From Mesorhizobium sp. CA14 (lineage in GTDB: Bacteria > Pseudomonadota > Alphaproteobacteria > Rhizobiales > Rhizobiaceae): 64,000 bases of DNA. Made by a program: the position numbers and the translations under genes. Location of the stretch: assembly GCF_020165195.1 (NCBI RefSeq), contig NZ_JAIUHR010000024.1, positions 1 to 64,000 on the forward strand, read 5' to 3'. Below, piece after piece: positions 16,062 through 25,713 of the stretch. Below the pieces are notes generated by a model, which was given only the letters and a program-made list of their open reading frames with translations, made no database searches and was not told the origin of the DNA. The stretch's first letter is position 1, and every line of letters starts with the position of its first letter.

Positions 16062-17942
16062 ATGTTCCGCTGGTTTGAAAACAGGCTCGATCCGTTTCCC
16101 GCCGCGGAGCCGGTCGAGCCGCCGAAGACGCTGATCGCCTTCTGCGTGCATCATACGCGCGGCGTCTGGCCCTACATCGCCGTAGATGCGGTGCTGGTGG
16201 CGTCGATCGCTATCGCAGAAGTGTGGATGTTCGGTTTCATGGGCCGCATCGTCGACTGGCTGTCGGCGCAGAACCGGGAAACTTTCCTGCAGACCGAGAG
16301 CTGGAAACTCGCCGGCATGGCCTTCATCGTGTTGTTTGCGCTGCCCGGTACGGTGTGGCTGCGTTCGTTGCTCAACCAGCAGGCGCTGATGGGCAACTAT
16401 CCCATGCGCATCCGCTGGCAGGTGCATCGCTATTTGCTGAAACAGTCGATGGCCTTCTACCAGGACGAGTTCGCCGGCCGCATCGCCACCAAGCTGATGC
16501 AGACCGCTCTCGCCGTGCGCGACTGCGTCATGAAGCTGATAGACGTCCTCAATTACGTGATCGTCTACTTCCTCGGCATGCTCTTCATCGTCGGTTCGGC
16601 AGACTTGCGGCTGGCCGCGCCCTTGGGTGTATGGCTGATCGGTTATATGGCCTTGCTGTGGCATTTTATTCCGCGGCTGGGCAAGGTCGGCGAGGAGCAA
16701 GCCAATGCCCGCTCGACCATGACCGGCCGCGTCGTCGACAGCTACGCCAACATCCAGACGGTGAAGCTGTTTTCGCACGCGCGCCGCGAGGCGACCTTCG
16801 CCAGGGAAGGCATGGCAGGCTTCCTCGACACCGTGTACCGCTCGATGCGGCTGGTGACGGTGCTTTACGGGCTGCTCTACATCCTGAACTCGCTGCTGCT
16901 GTTCTCCGTCACGGCGATCTCGCTGTGGCTGTGGCTCGGCCAGGCGGTGACGATCGGCGCCGTCGCGGTGGTCATCGGCCTTGTGCTGCGCATGTGGGGC
17001 ATGTCGCAATGGATCATGTGGGAAATGTCCGGGCTGTTCGAGAATATCGGCACGGTGCAGGACGGCATCCAGTCGATCTCGCTGCCGCGCCTGGTCGAAG
17101 ACAGGCCGGGCGCCAAGGACATCACCGTCGCCCGGGGCGACATCCGCTTCGAGGACATCCGCTTCCATTACGGCAAGCAGAAGGGCGTCATCGAGAACCT
17201 GTCGCTCACCGTGAAGCCTGGCGAGAAGGTCGGCATTGTCGGACGCTCCGGCGCCGGCAAGTCGACGCTGGTCAATCTGTTGCTGCGTTTCTACGACCTG
17301 GAAAGCGGCAGGATCCTCGTCGACGGCCAGGAGATCGCGGCGGTGACGCAGGATTCCCTGCGCGCGCAGATCGGCATGGTGACGCAGGACACCTCGCTGC
17401 TGCACCGCTCGGTGAAAGAGAACATCCTCTATGGCCGGCCGGACGCAACCGACGAAATGCTCATCGAGGCGGCGCGGCGGGCGGAGGCGCTCGATTTCAT
17501 CGGCGGGCTTTCGGACCACAATGGCCGCAAGGGTTTCGACGCCCATGTCGGCGACCGTGGCGTCAAACTGTCTGGCGGCCAGCGGCAGCGCATCGCGATC
17601 GCCCGCGTCATGCTGAAGGACGCGCCGATCCTCATCCTCGACGAGGCGACCTCGGCGCTCGATTCAGAAGCCGAGGCGGCGATCCAGGAGAACCTCTACA
17701 AGCTGATGCAGGGCAAGACCGTCATAGCCATCGCGCACCGGCTGTCGACGATCGCGGCGATGGACAGGCTCGTCGTCATGGACAAGGGCCGCATCATCGA
17801 GGAAGGCTCGCATGAGGAGCTCGTCGCGAGGGGCGGGCTTTATGCCCAGCTTTGGCAGCGCCAGTCGGGCGGCTTCCTGCTCGATGACGTGCCGGCCGGG
17901 CCCGATGCCAAGGCGCCTGAATCCGAGATGGCGGCGGAGTAA
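16062..17942 (+). CDS. ABC exporter (fused permease and ATPase), copy 1 of 3
   Basis: The protein is a half-transporter of about 626 residues with six N-terminal transmembrane helices (about residues 30-320) and a C-terminal ATPase. Walker A is GRSGAGKSTL, the signature is LSGGQRQRIAIAR, and Walker B is ILILDEATSALD, all with the expected spacing. The N-terminus MFRWFENRLDPFP matches those of its two neighbours. A GTG at 16053 is an alternative start adding three residues. Half-transporters work as dimers; with two paralogues downstream, heterodimers are possible. The substrate is unknown. Confidence 0.9.
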   Translation: MFRWFENRLDPFPAAEPVEPPKTLIAFCVHHTRGVWPYIAVDAVLVASIAIAEVWMFGFMGRIVDWLSAQNRETFLQTESWKLAGMAFIVLFALPGTVWLRSLLNQQALMGNYPMRIRWQVHRYLLKQSMAFYQDEFAGRIATKLMQTALAVRDCVMKLIDVLNYVIVYFLGMLFIVGSADLRLAAPLGVWLIGYMALLWHFIPRLGKVGEEQANARSTMTGRVVDSYANIQTVKLFSHARREATFAREGMAGFLDTVYRSMRLVTVLYGLLYILNSLLLFSVTAISLWLWLGQAVTIGAVAVVIGLVLRMWGMSQWIMWEMSGLFENIGTVQDGIQSISLPRLVEDRPGAKDITVARGDIRFEDIRFHYGKQKGVIENLSLTVKPGEKVGIVGRSGAGKSTLVNLLLRFYDLESGRILVDGQEIAAVTQDSLRAQIGMVTQDTSLLHRSVKENILYGRPDATDEMLIEAARRAEALDFIGGLSDHNGRKGFDAHVGDRGVKLSGGQRQRIAIARVMLKDAPILILDEATSALDSEAEAAIQENLYKLMQGKTVIAIAHRLSTIAAMDRLVVMDKGRIIEEGSHEELVARGGLYAQLWQRQSGGFLLDDVPAGPDAKAPESEMAAE

Positions 17943-17959
17943 CGCGATCGCGATTGCAG

Positions 17960-18010
17960 CAGTTCCAGGAAAAGCGCGTAGCGGTTTTCTGTCGGGAATG
18001 CGTAAAACAA
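17960..18010. repeat. Intergenic palindromic repeat, family A copy 1
   Basis: CAGTTCCAGGAAAAGCGCG, then TAGCGGTTTTC and GGGAATGCGTAAAAC, forms an imperfect hairpin (GAAAA-GCG arms against CGGTTTTC). It matches the reverse complement of the element at 60494-60535 over about 45 bases. It lies in the 231-base gap between the first and second ABC exporter genes. Confidence 0.75.
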
Positions 18011-18173
18011 AGACTTGGAGCGGCCCGGCGGTTCTGTGAGCCGTCGAGCCGCTCCGGCATCAAAAGTTACGGCGATTGCCGGGAAACGATCCCGGGCGTA
18101 ACCACGACTTGGTACAGAGGCCGCCTGCGACCAGATCGGGCGCCGGCGGGTTTTGGGCCTCTACGGGAGAAAA

Positions 18174-20060
18174 ATGTTCGATCGCATTTTCACGTGGTTC
18201 GAAAGCCGTTACTCGCCGGTGGCGCTGGCCGACGACAGGCAGCCGCCAATGGGGCTTTGGCCGTTCTACTGGTATTTCATAAGGCAGTTTCGCGCCGCCT
18301 ATTGGCTGCGCATCGTCATCGTTGCCGTCGCGGCGATAGTGGACGCGATGCTGCCGATTTTCGTCGGCCTGATCGTCGGCCTGCTCGCCAGCACCAAGCC
18401 AGGCGATTTCTTTGCCGCGCATGGGCCGCTGCTCGCCATGATGGCCTTCGTCGTGCTGCTGCGTCCGCTGTCGATGGTTATCGACGGGCTCATCCGCAAC
18501 CACGCCATAGCGCCGAACCTCATCGACCTCATCCGCTGGCAGAGCCATTGGCATGTCGTGCGCCAGGATTGGTCGTTCTTCCAGAACGACTTTGCCGGCC
18601 GCATCGGAACCAAGGTCATGCAAAGCGGCGATTCGGTGGAGATGAGCATCAACCTCACCGTCGATGCCGTCTGGTACGCGCTGGTCTTCGTTGCGGTCGC
18701 CATCGTGGTGCTGGCGCGGCTCGATCCGCTGTTGCTGGCTGTGGTGGCGGTGTGGCTGGTGGTCTACTGCCTGATCTTCTGGTCTGCGATGCCCAGGATC
18801 ACGCAACGCTCGTCCCAACTGTCGGAGCGGTGGTCGCAGGTGAGCGGCCGGATGGTCGACAGCTACACCAACATCCTGACGCTCAAGACATTCTCGACCG
18901 GCGAGCATGAAGACAAATATGTCTCGCAAGCGGTGGTCGAGCACGCCGACACGTTTTACCAGCTGATGCGCGTTTTCACGCTGATGTGGTCGGCCTTGTT
19001 CATCCTCAACGCGGCGCTGCTCATCGCCGTGAGCTGGCTGGCGCTCGCCGGCTGGAACGCCGGCGCCATGACCACCGCGGCCGTGGCGACCGCGATACCG
19101 TTCGCGCTGCAGATCGCCAACATCTCCGGCAGGATCCTCGATGTCGGCGCCAACGTCTTCAGGCAGATCGGTGTTGCCAGCAACTCGATGACGACGATCG
19201 CGCGGCCGATCGTCATGCAGGATCAGCCCGACGCACCGGCCCTTGTCGTGACCGCCGGCGGCATCGAGTTCGACCGGGTGAACTTCAACTACTGGCGCAA
19301 GGACGGCAAAGGCGGCGTCATCGACAATCTGTCGCTGAAGATTGCGCCGGGCGAGCGGGTCGGCCTGATCGGCCGTTCGGGAGCCGGCAAGTCGACGCTG
19401 GTCAATCTCGTGCTGCGGCTGTTCGACGTGCAGGACGGCAAGGTGCTGATCGACGGGCAGGACATCCGCAACGTCTCGCAGGAAAGCGTTCGGGCGGCGA
19501 TCGGCTTCGTCAACCAGGACACCTCGCTCTTGCATCGATCCGTTCGCGAGAACCTCAAATATGGCCGCCAGTCGGCCAGCGACGAGGCGATGTTCAGCGC
19601 CGCCAAGGCCGCCCAGATCGACGATGTGATCGCGGGGCTGACCGATCCGCATGGGCAGAGCGGCTATGAGGCGCTTGTCGGCGAACGCGGGGTGAAGCTG
19701 TCCGGCGGCCAGCGGCAACGCATCGCAATTGCCCGCGTTATGCTGAAGGACGCGCCGATCCTTATCCTCGACGAGGCTACCTCCGCGCTCGATTCGGAAG
19801 TGGAAGCCGCCATCCAGGAGAACCTCTACAAGCTCATGCAGGGCAAAACCGTCATCGCCATCGCCCATCGCCTGTCGACCATCGCGGCGATGGACAGGCT
19901 GGTGGTGATGGACAAGGGGCGCATCGTCGAGGACGGGACGCATGAGGCGCTGATCGCCAAAGGCGGGCTCTATGCCCAGCTCTGGCGGCGCCAGTCCGGC
20001 GGATTCCTGCTCGAGGAAAAGCCGGCGGCCGGCGGCCGACGGTCTGGCGACGAAAGGTGA
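18174..20060 (+). CDS. ABC exporter (fused permease and ATPase), copy 2 of 3
   Basis: This 628-residue half-transporter starts at the ATG at 18174 with GGGAG upstream; the TTG at 18153 is rejected because paralogues begin at the same aligned Met. It has an N-terminal six-helix domain. The C-terminal ATPase has GRSGAGKSTL, LSGGQRQRIAIAR and LILDEATSALDSE. Around the H-loop its protein sequence (NLYKLMQGKTVIAIAHRLS) is identical to copy 1 and differs from copy 3. Copies 1 and 2 are therefore the closer pair, through more recent duplication or gene conversion. The exported substrate is not evident. Confidence 0.92.
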   Translation: MFDRIFTWFESRYSPVALADDRQPPMGLWPFYWYFIRQFRAAYWLRIVIVAVAAIVDAMLPIFVGLIVGLLASTKPGDFFAAHGPLLAMMAFVVLLRPLSMVIDGLIRNHAIAPNLIDLIRWQSHWHVVRQDWSFFQNDFAGRIGTKVMQSGDSVEMSINLTVDAVWYALVFVAVAIVVLARLDPLLLAVVAVWLVVYCLIFWSAMPRITQRSSQLSERWSQVSGRMVDSYTNILTLKTFSTGEHEDKYVSQAVVEHADTFYQLMRVFTLMWSALFILNAALLIAVSWLALAGWNAGAMTTAAVATAIPFALQIANISGRILDVGANVFRQIGVASNSMTTIARPIVMQDQPDAPALVVTAGGIEFDRVNFNYWRKDGKGGVIDNLSLKIAPGERVGLIGRSGAGKSTLVNLVLRLFDVQDGKVLIDGQDIRNVSQESVRAAIGFVNQDTSLLHRSVRENLKYGRQSASDEAMFSAAKAAQIDDVIAGLTDPHGQSGYEALVGERGVKLSGGQRQRIAIARVMLKDAPILILDEATSALDSEVEAAIQENLYKLMQGKTVIAIAHRLSTIAAMDRLVVMDKGRIVEDGTHEALIAKGGLYAQLWRRQSGGFLLEEKPAAGGRRSGDER

Positions 20061-20069
20061 AGCCGCCGA

Positions 20070-21953
20070 ATGATGCAGGCCATCTATCGCTGGTTCGAGC
20101 ACTGGGTCTACCCGTTCCGCGAGCCCGCGAATCTGCGGCCGCCCGCCAGCGTCGGCGGCTTCCTCTGGCACTATGTCGGGCAGGCGAAGCTCGCCTTCTT
20201 CGCCATGCTGATCATCGGCGGCATCGCCCCGCTGGTCGAAGCCGGGCTGTTCTATTTCGTCGGAAGGCTGGTCGATATCCTCGACCAGCTGCCCGGCGAG
20301 CGCAACTGGCACGCGCTGTGGACCGCCGCCGGTCCGGAACTCCTGTTCATGGGCGCGGTGGTGCTGGTCATCCGCACACTGGTGGTCGGCCTGTCGGCGC
20401 TGGTCGACGAGCAGACGATCACGCCAGGCTTCTACAATCTGGTGCGCTGGCAGGCGCACCGGCATGTCTCGCGCCAGTCCTACGCCTTTTTCCAGAATGA
20501 TTTCGCTGGCCGCATCGCGACCAAAGTCTGGCAGGCAGGGCAAGCGACGGGCGACCTGATGGAAAGCTTCATCGAGGTGGTCTGGTTCATGATCGTCTAT
20601 ACGGTCACCACGCTGGCGCTGGTCGCGGGGCTGGATCTGCGGCTGGCGGTGCTGGTGGTGATCTGGATCGCCGCGTTCGGCTGGCTGGCGAAACTCTATC
20701 TGCCGGCGATCCGCAAGCATGCCGAGGCGACGGCCGAGGCCGGCTCGATGATCACCGGCCGCATCGTCGATTCCTATTCCAATGTGCAGACGCTGAAGCT
20801 GTTTTCGGCCGATGGCGACGATCGCTATATCCGCGGCGGCTTCGGCATCTATCTCGACGCGCTGCGGCCGTTCACGCGCCGGCTGACCGGCGTGCGCATG
20901 GCGCTGACCATGCTCTCCGGCGTCATGATCACCGCGATCGCGGCCTTCGCCATCTATCTGTGGGTCGAAGGCTCGATCACTGTCGGCGCCGTCGCCTTCA
21001 CCCTGTCGCTGGTGCTGAGGCTTAACATGCTGCTGGGAAGGCTGATGATGCAGCTCAACGGCATCCTGCGAAATCTCGGCGTGCTGGAGAATTCCAAGGC
21101 GCTGATCTCGCAACCACTTGGTTTGACAGACAAGCCGGACGCCAGGGAGCTGGTCGTCACCGGCGGACGCATCGACGTCAGCAACGTCACCTTCCATTAC
21201 GGCAAGGGGGCAGGGGTGCTTGACGGCATCGACCTCGTCGTGCGTCCGGGCGAGAAGGTCGGCCTGGTCGGCCCGTCCGGCGCCGGCAAGACGACCTTGG
21301 CCAATCTGATCCTGCGCCTCTACGACCTGGAAGGCGGCAAGATCCTGATCGACGGCCAGGATATTGCCGGGGTCACGCAGAACTCGCTGCGCGGCAATAT
21401 CGGCGTCGTCAGCCAGGATACAGCACTGTTCCACCGCTCGCTGCGCGACAACATCAAGCTCGGCATGCCGGACGCCACCGATGCGCAAGTGATCGCCGCG
21501 GCCAGGAAGGCTGAGGCGCATGACTTCATCCTGGGGCTGCGCGACACCAGAGATCGCGCCGGCTACGAGGCCTATGTCGGCGAGCGCGGCGTGAAGCTGT
21601 CCGGCGGGCAGCGGCAGCGCGTGGCGATCGCGCGCGTCTTCCTCAAGGATGCGCCGATCCTCATCCTCGACGAGGCGACCTCGGCGCTCGATTCGGACAT
21701 CGAGGCGGCGATCCAGGAGAACCTGACCAGGCTGATGGAGAACAAGACCGTGATCGCCATCGCGCACCGGCTGTCCACCATCGCAGCGCTTGACCGGCTG
21801 GTGGTGCTTGACGGCGGCCGCATCATCGAACAGGGCACTCATGACGAGCTGGTGGCGCTCGACGGGGTCTATGCGCGGCTCTGGAAACGCCAGTCCGGCG
21901 GCTTCCTGTTCAACGAGGAAAGCGCGCTGGAAGAGACGCGGCCGGCGGAGTAG
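20070..21953 (+). CDS. ABC exporter (fused permease and ATPase), copy 3 of 3
   Basis: The 627-residue protein starts nine bases after copy 2, so the two are surely co-transcribed. The start MMQAIYRWFEHWVYPFR aligns with the other two N-termini. It carries GPSGAGKTTL, LSGGQRQRVAIAR and LILDEATSALDSD. It is the most diverged of the three, with GPSG for GRSG and TRLMENKT for YKLMQGKT. That fits an older duplication and possibly an asymmetric partner role in a heterodimer. Confidence 0.92.
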   Translation: MMQAIYRWFEHWVYPFREPANLRPPASVGGFLWHYVGQAKLAFFAMLIIGGIAPLVEAGLFYFVGRLVDILDQLPGERNWHALWTAAGPELLFMGAVVLVIRTLVVGLSALVDEQTITPGFYNLVRWQAHRHVSRQSYAFFQNDFAGRIATKVWQAGQATGDLMESFIEVVWFMIVYTVTTLALVAGLDLRLAVLVVIWIAAFGWLAKLYLPAIRKHAEATAEAGSMITGRIVDSYSNVQTLKLFSADGDDRYIRGGFGIYLDALRPFTRRLTGVRMALTMLSGVMITAIAAFAIYLWVEGSITVGAVAFTLSLVLRLNMLLGRLMMQLNGILRNLGVLENSKALISQPLGLTDKPDARELVVTGGRIDVSNVTFHYGKGAGVLDGIDLVVRPGEKVGLVGPSGAGKTTLANLILRLYDLEGGKILIDGQDIAGVTQNSLRGNIGVVSQDTALFHRSLRDNIKLGMPDATDAQVIAAARKAEAHDFILGLRDTRDRAGYEAYVGERGVKLSGGQRQRVAIARVFLKDAPILILDEATSALDSDIEAAIQENLTRLMENKTVIAIAHRLSTIAALDRLVVLDGGRIIEQGTHDELVALDGVYARLWKRQSGGFLFNEESALEETRPAE

Positions 21954-21962
21954 AACGGCATC

Positions 21963-22274
21963 ATGTCCGTACGCATGCCTACCAATTTCGGACGGTCAGG
22001 CGCGCAGGAAAGCGCGCTCGATCTCCTCGGCCACGAGATACTCGCCGAAAAGGCGGCCGCGCTCGGCCGCGCCGGCCAGCGCGTGGAGCAAACCCTTGCC
22101 AAATTGCGCGAAGGCGGCGAGGGCGAACAGCGCAACCGGCTGCTCAAGGAAGCGGCCGCGGCCGTCCACGCCTATTTCATCCAGCGTGAGCTTTGCGGTC
22201 TGCGCAAACATGATGCGGTGATCCGCGAATACGACATCCCAAGGGCTGTGCTGGTCAGGCTGGGCGCCAGCTAA
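21963..22274 (+). CDS. Small helical protein, DUF6665-like
   Basis: The 103-residue protein follows the third ABC exporter by ten bases and probably ends that operon. It is largely helical: ALDLLGHEILAEKAAALGRA, a charged stretch, then AAAAVHAYFIQRELCGLRKH and DAVIREYDIPRAVLVRLGA. It resembles what I recall as DUF6665 in Rhizobiales, but I could not check this. The ILAEKAAALGRAG segment suggests a coiled coil. The function is unknown; an accessory role to the transporters is only suggested by position. Confidence 0.65.
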   Translation: MSVRMPTNFGRSGAQESALDLLGHEILAEKAAALGRAGQRVEQTLAKLREGGEGEQRNRLLKEAAAAVHAYFIQRELCGLRKHDAVIREYDIPRAVLVRLGAS

Positions 22275-22278
22275 CCAG

Positions 22279-22623
22279 CTATTCCAGCCATTCGGTGATG
22301 AAGTGGCCGTTCTCGTGGATGTCGGTGCTTTCGAGCGGACCGGGGCCGAGATTGGTGAATTTGTGCGGCGTGTCGGGCGGCACGATCAGGATCTGGCCGG
22401 CCGTGGCCTTGATTTCCCGGTCGCCGATCGTGAACAGGCCGGTGCCGGAGCGGATGACGAAGATTTCCGCATAGGGGTGCCTGTGAAGGCGCGGGCCGCC
22501 GCCGACCGTCGGCTGATAGTTGAAGATCAGGCAGGAATTGGCGCCGAACTGACCGCATTGCAGCTCGCCTTTCCAGCGGTCGGGGGCTTCGGCCCAGCTG
22601 TCGCGTTCAATGACATGCGCCAT
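22279..22623 (-). CDS. Cupin domain protein
   Basis: From the ATG at 22623 the protein has 114 residues and a single cupin fold. Motif 1 is RLHRHPYAEIFVIRSGTG with the metal-binding histidines and glutamate, and motif 2 is around PPDTPHKFTNLGPG. Such small cupins bind a metal and may be dioxygenases, isomerases or sensors. It runs convergent to the DUF6665-like gene, with only four bases between the stops. No operon partner gives a hint of the substrate. Confidence 0.88.
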   Translation of the reverse strand: MAHVIERDSWAEAPDRWKGELQCGQFGANSCLIFNYQPTVGGGPRLHRHPYAEIFVIRSGTGLFTIGDREIKATAGQILIVPPDTPHKFTNLGPGPLESTDIHENGHFITEWLE

Positions 22624-22935
22624 GACGCCAGAATAGACCGGGCCAGGAGCCGATGTCGAGGCGAACACCGGCCCGATTTCTCCCCGGATTTCCCGCTGTT
22701 TCATCCTGTCCGGCGGCCTGGCGGGGACGCGTCGCCCTTCGCCGCCGCGCATCCCCGCGACAATCTGCCCTTGTGGCCTCACCCCGCTGGACAAAAACAG
22801 GCTGCCCGCATAAACCGAAAATCCAAATGCCGGAGGAATTCGCTAGCCTGTTCGCCATGCGCTGTCGGGCAGGTGCGATTGAGCGGGGACAAGGCTCGGC
22901 CTCCGGTTAGGAAGAGGCGAAAGGATCAGGCACCC

Positions 22936-23496
22936 GTGAGCGCAACCGACATCCACGATCCCAACCGTCGCGATTTTCTCTACGTAGCCACCGGCATGGC
23001 CGCCGTTGTCGGCGCTGGAGCCGTCGCGTGGCCGTTCATCGACCAGATGCGCCCTGATGCCTCGACGCTGGCGCTTGCTTCGGTCGAGGTCGATGTCTCC
23101 TCGCTGCAGCCGGGCAGCTCGCTGATCGTCAAATGGCGCGGCAAGCCGGTGGTGGTGCGCAACCGCACCGAAAAGGAAATGAAGGACGGCGAAGCCGTCA
23201 ATCTTGCCGATCTCAAGGATCCGATCGCGCGCAACGCCAACCTGCCGGCCGACGCGCCGGCGACCGACGCCAACCGCACCACGCCGGGCAAGGAAGCCTG
23301 GATGGTGATGGTGCAGGTCTGCACCCATCTCGGCTGCATCCCGCTTGGCCAGGAAGGCGATTTCGGCGGCTGGTTCTGCCCGTGCCACGGTTCGCAATAC
23401 GACACCGCCGGCCGCATCCGCAAAGGCCCGGCGCCGGAGAACATGGCGATCCCGGTATTCAAGTTCATTTCCGATACCAAGATCCTTATCGGTTGA
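22936..23496 (+). CDS. petA: Ubiquinol-cytochrome c reductase iron-sulfur subunit
   Basis: The 186-residue Rieske protein of the cytochrome bc1 complex starts with GTG at 22936. Its N-terminus DPNRRDFLYVATGMAAVV has the twin-arginine motif and single helix expected for a Tat-exported Rieske protein. The cluster ligands are in CTHLGC and CPCHGS. It accepts an electron from ubiquinol and hands it to cytochrome c1 on the periplasmic side. petB follows after 16 bases. Confidence 0.97.
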   Translation: MSATDIHDPNRRDFLYVATGMAAVVGAGAVAWPFIDQMRPDASTLALASVEVDVSSLQPGSSLIVKWRGKPVVVRNRTEKEMKDGEAVNLADLKDPIARNANLPADAPATDANRTTPGKEAWMVMVQVCTHLGCIPLGQEGDFGGWFCPCHGSQYDTAGRIRKGPAPENMAIPVFKFISDTKILIG

Positions 23497-23512
23497 GGCA
23501 GGGGACATTTCG

Positions 23513-24814
23513 ATGAGCGAGGGACACTCGACCTATACGCCCAAGACCGGTATCGAGCGCTGGTTCGACGCCCGCATGCCGCTGCCGCGGCTGGTCTATG
23601 ACAGCTTCGTCGCTTATCCGGTGCCGCGCAATCTCAACTACATGTGGACGTTCGGCGGCATCCTGGCGATCATGCTGGTCTCGCAGATCCTGACCGGCAT
23701 CGTGCTGGCGATGCACTACACGTCCGATACCAATCTCGCCTTCGATTCGGTCGAGAAGATCATGCGTGACGTGAATTCGGGATGGCTGTTGCGCTATCTC
23801 CATTCCAACGGCGCTTCGTTCTTCTTCGTCGCCGTCTACATCCATATCTTCCGCGGCCTGTTCTACGGCTCGTACAAGGCGCCGCGCGAGCTTTTGTGGA
23901 TCCTCGGCTGCATCATCTACCTCCTGATGATGGCCACCGGCTTCATGGGCTATGTGCTGCCCTGGGGTCAGATGAGCTTCTGGGGCGCCACCGTCATCAC
24001 CGGTTTCTTCAGCGCCATCCCGCTGGTCGGCAACTGGATCCAGCAGCTGCTGCTCGGCGGCTTCGCCGTCGACGACCCGACGCTGAACCGCTTCTTCGCG
24101 CTGCATTACCTGTTGCCATTCATGATCGCCGGCGTCGTCGTGCTGCATATCTGGGCGCTGCATGTCGTGGGCCAGTCGAACCCGACCGGCATCGAGGTCA
24201 AGTCGAAGACCGACACCGTCGCCTTCACCCCCTATGCGACTATCAAGGACGCGTTCGGCATGATCGTGTTCCTGTTCGTGTTCGCCTATTTCGTCTTCTA
24301 TCTGCCGAACTATCTCGGCCACCCGGACAACTACACGGTTGCCAATCCGCTGAAGACGCCGGCCCATATCGTTCCGGAATGGTACTTCCTGCCGTTCTAC
24401 GCGATCCTGCGCGCCATCACCTTCAACATCGGCCCGATCAACTCGAAGCTCGGCGGCGTGCTGTGCATGTTCGGCGCCATCGCCATGCTGTTCCTGGTGC
24501 CGTGGCTCGACACCTCGAAGGTGCGCTCGGCGGTCTACCGTCCGTGGTACAAGCTGTTCTTCTGGCTGTTCGTGGCCGACGCCATCCTGCTCGGCTGGCT
24601 GGGCTCGCAGCCGGCGGAAGGCAGCTACGTGTTCATGGCGCAGATGGCGACTTTGTTCTACTTCGCTTTCTTCCTGGTCGTCATGCCGGTGCTTGGCCTC
24701 ATCGAGACGCCGCGCAGGCTGCCGAACTCGATCACCGAGGCGGTGCTGGAAAAGAAGAAGGGCGGCAGCGGACATCTGGCAGGCATGACCGCCGCGCCGG
24801 AAACCAAGGGCTGA
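23513..24814 (+). CDS. petB: Cytochrome b subunit of bc1 complex
   Basis: This 433-residue, eight-helix membrane protein contains the quinol oxidation motif PEWY (in VPEWYFLPFYAI) and paired haem-ligand histidines in the second and fourth helices (YLHSNGASFFF and VYIHIFRG; HYLLPFM and VLHIWALH). It is the full-length b subunit with both halves fused, as in alphaproteobacteria. It lies between the Rieske gene and cytochrome c1 with short gaps, forming the classical petABC operon. Confidence 0.98.
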   Translation: MSEGHSTYTPKTGIERWFDARMPLPRLVYDSFVAYPVPRNLNYMWTFGGILAIMLVSQILTGIVLAMHYTSDTNLAFDSVEKIMRDVNSGWLLRYLHSNGASFFFVAVYIHIFRGLFYGSYKAPRELLWILGCIIYLLMMATGFMGYVLPWGQMSFWGATVITGFFSAIPLVGNWIQQLLLGGFAVDDPTLNRFFALHYLLPFMIAGVVVLHIWALHVVGQSNPTGIEVKSKTDTVAFTPYATIKDAFGMIVFLFVFAYFVFYLPNYLGHPDNYTVANPLKTPAHIVPEWYFLPFYAILRAITFNIGPINSKLGGVLCMFGAIAMLFLVPWLDTSKVRSAVYRPWYKLFFWLFVADAILLGWLGSQPAEGSYVFMAQMATLFYFAFFLVVMPVLGLIETPRRLPNSITEAVLEKKKGGSGHLAGMTAAPETKG

Positions 24815-24835
24815 GAATCTGAGGGGATTTTGGGT

Positions 24836-25690
24836 ATGAAGAAGATTCTCACCTCGCTGGCGCTGCTCGGCCTGATGGTTGCGGGTACCGCTGCCATCGC
24901 CGCGGAAGAGCAGAACCCGGCCGCGCCGACGCATTTCCCGATCAACGAACCGAAGGAAATGAGCTGGAGCTTCGCCGGGCCGTTCGGCACCTATGACAAG
25001 GCGCAGCTGCAGCGCGGTCTCAAGGTCTACAAGGAAGTCTGCTCGGCCTGCCACTCGATGAACCTGGTGGCCTTCCGCACGCTGGAAGGGCTCGGCTATT
25101 CGGACGCGCAGATCAAGACGCTGGCCGCCGGATACACCATCCATGACGGCCCGAACGATGCCGGCGACATGTTCGACCGTCCCGGCAAGCCATCGGATCA
25201 CTTCCCGGCGCCGTTCCCGAACGAGCAGGCCGCTGCCGCCGCCAATGGCGGCGCCGCGCCGCCCGACATGTCGCTGCTTGCCAAGGCGCGCGGCGTCGAG
25301 CGCGGCTTTCCGCGCTTCATCTTCGATATCTTCACCCAGTACGCGCAGGGCGGCCCGGACTACATCCACTCGCTGCTCACCGGCTACGACCAGACGCCGC
25401 CGGCCGGCATGGTGATCCCGGAAGGCACGCACTACAATCCGTACTTCCTGTCCGGCGTGTCGCTGAAGATGCCGAAGCCGCTCTCCGACGGCCAGGTGAC
25501 CTATGACGACGGCTCGCCGCAGACGGTCGACCAGTATGCCCGCGACGTCGCGGCCTTCCTGATGTTCGCGGCCGAGCCGCATCTCGAGGAACGCAAGAAG
25601 ACCGGGTTCCGCGTGATGGTCTTCCTGCTGCTCTTCGGCGCACTGGTCTACATGACCAAGCGCAGGGTGTGGGCCGACGTCGCACACTGA
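24836..25690 (+). CDS. petC: Cytochrome c1
   Basis: The 284-residue protein starts at the ATG at 24836 with GAGGGG upstream; the TTG two codons earlier is less likely. It has a cleavable signal (MKKILTSLALLGLMVAGTAA, then AIA), the haem c attachment motif CSACH, and a C-terminal membrane anchor FLLLFGALVYMTKRRVW. It passes electrons from the Rieske centre to a soluble or membrane cytochrome c. A strong terminator follows within 25 bases, ending the operon. Confidence 0.97.
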   Translation: MKKILTSLALLGLMVAGTAAIAAEEQNPAAPTHFPINEPKEMSWSFAGPFGTYDKAQLQRGLKVYKEVCSACHSMNLVAFRTLEGLGYSDAQIKTLAAGYTIHDGPNDAGDMFDRPGKPSDHFPAPFPNEQAAAAANGGAAPPDMSLLAKARGVERGFPRFIFDIFTQYAQGGPDYIHSLLTGYDQTPPAGMVIPEGTHYNPYFLSGVSLKMPKPLSDGQVTYDDGSPQTVDQYARDVAAFLMFAAEPHLEERKKTGFRVMVFLLLFGALVYMTKRRVWADVAH

Positions 25691-25713
25691 GGCGCGGTAA
25701 AGCGGAAAGCTCG

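Noticed and set aside
18060..21842. A 1260-codon open frame on the minus strand opposite the ABC exporters
   Set aside because: It is antisense to three well-supported transporter genes, rich in Asp/Arg/His/Gln as expected for the complement of GC-biased codons, and contains no family motif.
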